Below, in pieces: positions 6,043-7,637 of a stretch of 7,637 bases of DNA. The notes beneath the pieces are model-generated. The model was given only the letters and a program-made list of their open reading frames with translations, ran no database searches and was not told where the DNA came from. Source of the DNA: Nitrospirota bacterium (GTDB lineage: Bacteria; Nitrospirota; Thermodesulfovibrionia; Thermodesulfovibrionales; JdFR-85); contig JAADHP010000008.1 in assembly GCA_013151785.1 (NCBI GenBank), positions 1-7,637 of the forward strand. Reading direction: 5' to 3'. Every line of letters begins with the position of its first letter. Position 1 is the stretch's first letter. Made by a program: the position numbers and the translations under genes.

Positions 6043-6291
6043 ATGTGTCTTGCAGTACCATCAAGGATTGTAAAGATCAATGGATTCCATGCCCTGGTAG
6101 ATGTAATGGGTGCACAAAGGGAGATAAGTCTTATGCTTCTTCCAGAGCAGGCCAAGGAAGGCGATTATGTGCTTGTGCATGCGGGCTATGCAATCCAGAA
6201 GATCGATGAAGAGGCTGCCCTTGATTCAATGAATCTCATTAAAGAGATAGTTCAAAAGCTGGAAGAAGAAGGACTGGCTCCTGAAGATTGA
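6043..6291 (+). CDS. hypC: HypC/HybG-family hydrogenase assembly chaperone
   Basis: Small chaperone (82 residues) that works with HypD to assemble and deliver the Fe(CN)2CO group to the large-subunit precursor. The start is set by function and spacing: the family needs Met-Cys at the N-terminus with the Cys at position 2, and ATG 6043 gives MCLAVPSRIVKI, nine bases after AAGGAG (6028-6033). The ATG at 6037 would add two residues and sits too close to that site. The middle (VDVMGAQREISLMLLPEQ, GDYVLVHAGYAIQKIDEEAA) matches the family. Its partners hypA, B, D, E and F are not in the window. If the large subunit really has Sec in its N-terminal motif, this HypC would have to act on that variant site. 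The last 40 bases overlap the M28 gene on the other strand. Confidence 0.92.
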   Translation: MCLAVPSRIVKINGFHALVDVMGAQREISLMLLPEQAKEGDYVLVHAGYAIQKIDEEAALDSMNLIKEIVQKLEEEGLAPED

Positions 6292-7136
6292 ATAATCATA
6301 TTTTCAACAGTTTTTGCAAGAGCCACGGTAATCTGTGTCATGAACTCTGCTGACAGATATTCAAGCCGGTCATGCTCTGTATGATAATAAGGATAACGAA
6401 ACATGGCAGTGTCTGTAATCATAACAGCAGGATAGCCAGCATCCCAGAAAGGGGCATGATCACTGAATCGAGTCTCTGGTATCAGATAGCCTTTCATAGG
6501 TGCCTTGTAAGTAACAACCTTCAACTCGGGGACATGCTTTGATGCCATCTCTTTAAAACTCTCCATAATGGGGATAGATTTCTTGTTCCCTATTATACCT
6601 ATAAAGTCACCAGTACGCGGGGCCTTTACAAAGGGAGGAAGTATTTGACTATCAGGTTTGTGACTTATGTATCCAACAGATTCTAAAATGAAGGCTGCCC
6701 GGAAGTTATGTCCCTGGCGTTTCATTACATTTACAAAATGCTTGCTACCAATAAGGAATTCAATGGTATTTAACTGTGGTTCTTCAAGTGTAAATGCAAC
6801 AAACATTATCGGCTCTTTTGGTCCCAGCATTCGTGCCACCTCAAGCATAACAGCCACACCAGAGGCATTATCATCTGCACCAGGACTTCCATGGACTGCA
6901 TCATAATGGGCACCTACCAGGATCCAGTTTCTGCGTTCTTTTATACCCTTGCTGGTTGCTATTATATTGGAATATTCCCTGCCTTTCAATATAAAGTCGT
7001 CTGTTTCAACCACAAAACCCATTTCTTTAAAACGGGTTTTGATGTACTCGGCACATCTACAGAGCGATTCATAGAACTCCACACCATCCCTGTAGCCCTC
7101 TATGTTTTTTATTATCTGGACAATTCTGTCTTTCAT
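6252..7136 (-). CDS. M28-family zinc metallopeptidase (aminopeptidase-like)
   Basis: A 294-residue M28 peptidase, likely an aminopeptidase using two zinc ions. Visible motifs: GAHYDAV (H77 ligand, D79), GADDNASG (bridging Asp in D88-D89), FTLEEPQ (E118-E119, catalytic and ligand Glu), SDHAPFWDAGYPAVMITDT, and near the end YYHTEHDRLE with the last His ligand. The order and spacing fit an active enzyme. No signal peptide or membrane segment is seen, so it is probably cytoplasmic, although many relatives are exported. ATG 7136 is preferred over an upstream TTG (7169), since the extra eleven residues look unlike protein start and lie near the predicted transcription start; a weak CGGGG precedes the ATG. 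The last residues, rich in Ser, are encoded opposite the end of hypC. The substrate is unknown and there is no evident link to hydrogenase. Confidence 0.85.
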   Translation of the reverse strand: MKDRIVQIIKNIEGYRDGVEFYESLCRCAEYIKTRFKEMGFVVETDDFILKGREYSNIIATSKGIKERRNWILVGAHYDAVHGSPGADDNASGVAVMLEVARMLGPKEPIMFVAFTLEEPQLNTIEFLIGSKHFVNVMKRQGHNFRAAFILESVGYISHKPDSQILPPFVKAPRTGDFIGIIGNKKSIPIMESFKEMASKHVPELKVVTYKAPMKGYLIPETRFSDHAPFWDAGYPAVMITDTAMFRYPYYHTEHDRLEYLSAEFMTQITVALAKTVENMIIQSSGASPSSSSF

Positions 7137-7182
7137 TTGACCCCGAGTTCGACAGTTGTAGAAACACAAAAGACAGATTAGT

Positions 7183-7213
7183 CTTATAAAACAATTAGTT
7201 AAGGTATTGTCAA
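7183..7213 (-). promoter_or_regulatory. Candidate promoter of the M28 peptidase gene
   Basis: On the - strand a perfect TTGACA (7213-7208) is followed after 19 bases by TATAAG (7188-7183), five of six matches to the -10 consensus. The spacer is two bases longer than ideal. Transcription would start near 7176, giving a leader of about 40 bases to ATG 7136. It lies between the transposase stop and the peptidase gene. Confidence 0.4.
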
Positions 7214-7236
7214 TATTCTGGCGTGTTACTACAGAA

Positions 7237-7637
7237 CTATCCCTTCGTTTCTATCCTGTACACCTTTGTAGGTGGTGAAATATTTAGTTTTTTCAATATG
7301 TTAGACTGCTCAGGTGTAAGTTCTGTCCTCTGTAGAATACGGCCATCTTTTGTTTCAATTTCTACAAGATGTATCCTGTCCATTATTGTCCTTATCCTCT
7401 CCCATGTCAGGCCTGTCTTTAACTCCGCTATCCTTACAAGCACAAGAGCAAGAAAGCACAATAGTACATGTGCCCTTATCCTCTCGTCCTTCCGATGATA
7501 TACAGGTCTCAACTCAAGCGTGCTCTTCAGTGTCCTGAATGCCCTCTCTACTTCCATCAGTTGCTTGTATCCAAGGGCTATATCCTCAGCACTCAGACTG
7601 TCATCACTTGTGCTGAGCAGATACTTTCCATCCAGTA
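7237..7637 (-). CDS. IS1634-like (DDE) transposase, C-terminal part (5' end outside window)
   Basis: The frame is open from the window edge on the - strand to a TAG at 7239-7237, about 132 residues. It begins LDGKYLLSTSDDSLSAEDIA, then LGYKQLMEVERAFRTLKSTL and LRPVYHRKDERIRAHVLLCF. This is the region around the third catalytic acidic residue of IS4-superfamily transposases, most like the IS1634 family; the Glu in YKQLMEVERAF is the expected catalytic residue. It ends in a basic tail with PTKVYRIETKG. The first two catalytic Asp would lie outside the window. The visible part is not interrupted, so the element may be recent. Confidence 0.82.
   Translation of the reverse strand, partial: LDGKYLLSTSDDSLSAEDIALGYKQLMEVERAFRTLKSTLELRPVYHRKDERIRAHVLLCFLALVLVRIAELKTGLTWERIRTIMDRIHLVEIETKDGRILQRTELTPEQSNILKKLNISPPTKVYRIETKG
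7237..7637 (-). mobile_element. Insertion sequence, IS1634-like, one end only
   Basis: Inferred from the transposase. The terminal inverted repeat should lie between about 7137 and 7237, but with only one end of the element present it cannot be delimited, and no target duplication can be checked. The insertion is upstream of the M28 gene, and the candidate promoter at 7183-7213 may lie inside the IS end. Confidence 0.6.

Noticed and set aside
7170..7185. AAGAC/GTCTT dyad as an operator
   Set aside because: The arms are only five bases and no regulator gene is nearby; this could easily occur by chance.
1..7637. CRISPR array, tRNA, rRNA or replication origin
   Set aside because: No regularly spaced repeats, tRNA cloverleaf pattern, rRNA-like sequence or iteron cluster was seen on either strand.

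Overview
The window reads as a chromosomal stretch from an anaerobic or microaerobic Gram-negative bacterium of moderate G+C. An RseP-type protease and a YbgC-type thioesterase point to a Gram-negative envelope. A Tat-exported, membrane-bound group 1 [NiFe] hydrogenase points to respiratory H2 oxidation. The style (AT-rich spacers with short GATTTTAGATT-like repeats, compact operons) would suit Nitrospirota/Thermodesulfovibrionia or the former Deltaproteobacteria, but nothing here fixes the taxon.

Layout on the + strand: the 3' part of an rseP-like gene (1-804); a ybgC-like gene overlapping it by one base (804-1211); a 347-base gap with a plausible promoter; then the hydrogenase structural operon of small subunit (1559-2663), large subunit (2723-4427) and cytochrome b subunit (4447-5102). 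A hairpin-rich 402-base gap follows, then the hydrogenase maturation endopeptidase (5505-6017) and a HypC-family chaperone (6043-6291). On the - strand there is an M28-family metallopeptidase (6252-7136), whose 3' end overlaps hypC by 40 bases, and the C-terminal part of an IS1634-like transposase running off the right edge (7237-7637).

How the genes work together: the small subunit (Tat signal, Fe-S clusters) and large subunit (Ni-Fe site) form the catalytic dimer, and the di-haem cytochrome b takes the electrons to quinone. HypC helps deliver the Fe(CN)2CO unit. The endopeptidase then trims the large subunit after the His of its C-terminal DPCMACAVH motif, before Tat export.

The main discovery candidate is in the large subunit. 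Both cysteine codons of the N-terminal CxxC motif (normally RICGVC, which binds Ni and bridges Ni-Fe) are TGA, while the reading frame continues intact on both sides. TGA serves as a normal stop in other genes of the window, so the genetic code is not reassigned. Directly downstream lies a locally G+C-rich segment (33 of 50 bases against 14 of 50 just after it) that can fold into a SECIS-like hairpin with a GGU apical loop at suitable distances from both TGAs. The most economical reading is a UxxU selenocysteine pair in the N-terminal motif. This differs from characterised [NiFeSe] hydrogenases, where Sec sits in the C-terminal motif; here that motif is plain CxxC.

Caution: each of the three hydrogenase structural genes also carries one apparent single-base frameshift (near 1757, 4112 and 4817). 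These may be assembly errors, real decay or, less likely, recoding. The small subunit also has Asn where the second proximal-cluster Cys is expected.
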